DNA from: Fidelibacterota bacterium UBA2986 | GTDB taxonomy: Bacteria > Fidelibacterota > Marinisomatia > Marinisomatales > AB-629-J13 | Length of the DNA: 64,000 nucleotides | Direction of reading: 5' to 3' | Assembly (NCBI GenBank): GCA_002346675.1 | Contig: DEAI01000008.1 | Location: 135,611-199,610 of the forward strand | Shown here: piece after piece, positions 63,437-64,000 of the stretch | Layout of the letters: each line of letters starts with the position of its first letter | Position numbering within the stretch: position 1 is the first letter of the stretch | The notes under the pieces: model-generated | Database searches by the model: none | Seen by the model: the letters and a program-made list of their open reading frames with translations, nothing else | Told to the model about the DNA's origin: nothing | Made by a program: the position numbers and the translations under genes

Positions 63437-63661
63437 AATATTTTCCTTTTTTTACTTTATCCAGCACAGATTGTACCAATATCGAATATCAGGAAATATT
63501 AAAACTTTTAACACTGTAAAGGCATATAAATATGTCATATAGGCAGATGTAATGCTAATAAATCATTTATATTTATAGTAATTATGTCATAGTTAAAAAA
63601 ATCTAAAATGATGTAATTTCATGTAGTTTAAAACAGGATATTTTTAACCCTCTATATATTT
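63437..63661. promoter_or_regulatory. divergent promoter region of clpB and tRNA-Lys
   Basis: This AT-rich gap must hold the promoters of clpB (leftward) and tRNA-Lys (rightward). I looked for the HrcA-bound CIRCE repeat (TTAGCACTC-N9-GAGTGCTAA) and did not find it. Two TATGTCAT copies at about 63531 and 63583 are the only repeated words I noticed. Confidence 0.4.
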
Positions 63662-63734
63662 GCGCCTGTAGCTCAATTGGTAGAGCAGTGGCCTCTTAAG
63701 CCATTGGTTGAAGGTTCAAGTCCTTCCAGGCGTA
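63662..63734 (+). tRNA. tRNA-Lys (anticodon CTT)
   Basis: All arms fold: acceptor GCGCCTG/CAGGCGT (with a G-U first pair), D-arm GCTC/GAGC, anticodon arm GTGGC/GCCAT with loop CTCTTAA (anticodon CTT at 63695-63697), and T-arm GAAGG/CCTTC with loop TTCAAGT. The CCA end is not encoded. It reads AAG codons. Confidence 0.95.
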
Positions 63735-63764
63735 CATAAAAAATACCTATTCGGTATCGACGAG

Positions 63765-63790
63765 AAAGCGGGATTTATTTCCCGCTTTTT
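63765..63790 (+). terminator. Rho-independent terminator after tRNA-Lys
   Basis: AAAGCGGGA pairs with TCCCGCTTT around a six-base loop and is followed by more T residues (TTTCTTT). It lies 30 bases after the tRNA. Confidence 0.9.
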
Positions 63791-64000
63791 CTTTATCCTG
63801 AACTTGTTAAACAATATGACATATTAGGACAATCTGACGTTATTTACTTATTACTGGTGTAATACCGATTTATTTGGGAAGCACTAACGCAAGGCGGGGT
63901 GAGAATGTGCGGGGTGGTGTGTCTTAGAATTTTACCCCATCCCCACTTTTTTGCAAAGAGGTGGTGCTACTTCAAAAGCACCATCTTCTTGGTCTGTACA
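63791..64000. other. window-end stretch without a clear gene
   Basis: No complete gene is visible. On the minus strand a frame enters from the right edge and stops at 63932-63934 (reading EDGAFEVAPPLCKKVGMG before TAA), and a ten-base hairpin lies at 63959-63986. Either could mark the end of a gene beyond the window, but 22 codons are too few to judge. Confidence 0.3.

Noticed and set aside
63437..63661. CIRCE heat-shock element before clpB
   Set aside because: No TTAGCACTC/GAGTGCTAA pair could be found on either strand.
63935..64000. Possible C-terminal end of a minus-strand gene beyond the window
   Set aside because: Only 22 codons are visible; too short to support a gene, so it is mentioned only as window-end content.

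Overview
The window is AT-rich bacterial chromosome with closely packed genes. It carries no rRNA, CRISPR array, phage or insertion sequence. Several features point to the FCB superphylum: a SusC/SusD pair, TonB receptors with carboxypeptidase-regulatory N-domains, secreted proteins ending in the PNPFN-type C-terminal sorting domain of type IX secretion, DUF5916 and choice-of-anchor proteins, and an intact phenylacetate operon. Clear Shine-Dalgarno boxes before several starts (5427, 21888, 24822) are less typical of Bacteroidota proper. A Marinimicrobia (SAR406)-like or Ignavibacteria-like marine heterotroph is my best guess, by inference only.

Layout. 1-8501: a partial acetyltransferase, a small membrane protein, a GMC oxidoreductase, a DUF5916 outer-membrane protein and a 1024-residue secreted repeat protein. 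8525-20030 (minus): one operon for aerobic phenylacetyl-CoA breakdown, paaABCD-paaG-paaH-paaI-paaJ-paaY-paaZ, then an enoyl-CoA hydratase relative and a fused 2-oxoacid dehydrogenase E1. paaE and paaK are absent. 20268-27795: a divergent aminotransferase, a SusC/SusD pair behind a perfect CRP-type palindrome, a strong terminator, a lipoprotein-type acetamidase and a DUF6580 membrane protein. 27799-30615 (minus): a transporter cluster (DUF3311, sodium:solute symporter, cupin, EamA). 30740-35951: two tail-to-tail paralogous TonB receptors. 36340-48519: mostly secreted or envelope proteins, including a very likely selenoprotein, choice-of-anchor B, lipoprotein pair, PqqB-like hydrolase, antiporter, arylsulfotransferase and LRR protein. 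48600-56634: housekeeping genes (phosphoesterase, cysteine desulfurase, mnmA, LytR_C protein, rsfS, argS, marC-like, ornithine aminotransferase). 56700-64000: an adenylate cyclase-TPR protein, a serine hydrolase, tmRNA, an N-domain-less ClpB and tRNA-Lys(CTT).

Main discovery candidate: the reading frame 36340-38526 is interrupted by one TGA (37744-37746), placed where the first Cys of a thioredoxin/peroxiredoxin-type CxxC should be (FFAPG-TGA-PVC). The same frame continues as redoxin sequence, and a stem-loop with a G-led apical loop follows at once. This is the signature of selenocysteine (UxxC), here in a secreted LVIVD-repeat/redoxin fusion. Also notable are a two-part GWNLI module shared by four secreted proteins; a paa operon whose gene content suggests phenylalanine to phenylpyruvate to phenylacetyl-CoA without a ligase; and a CRP-consensus operator before the SusCD pair in a window that also encodes an apparently intact class III cyclase.
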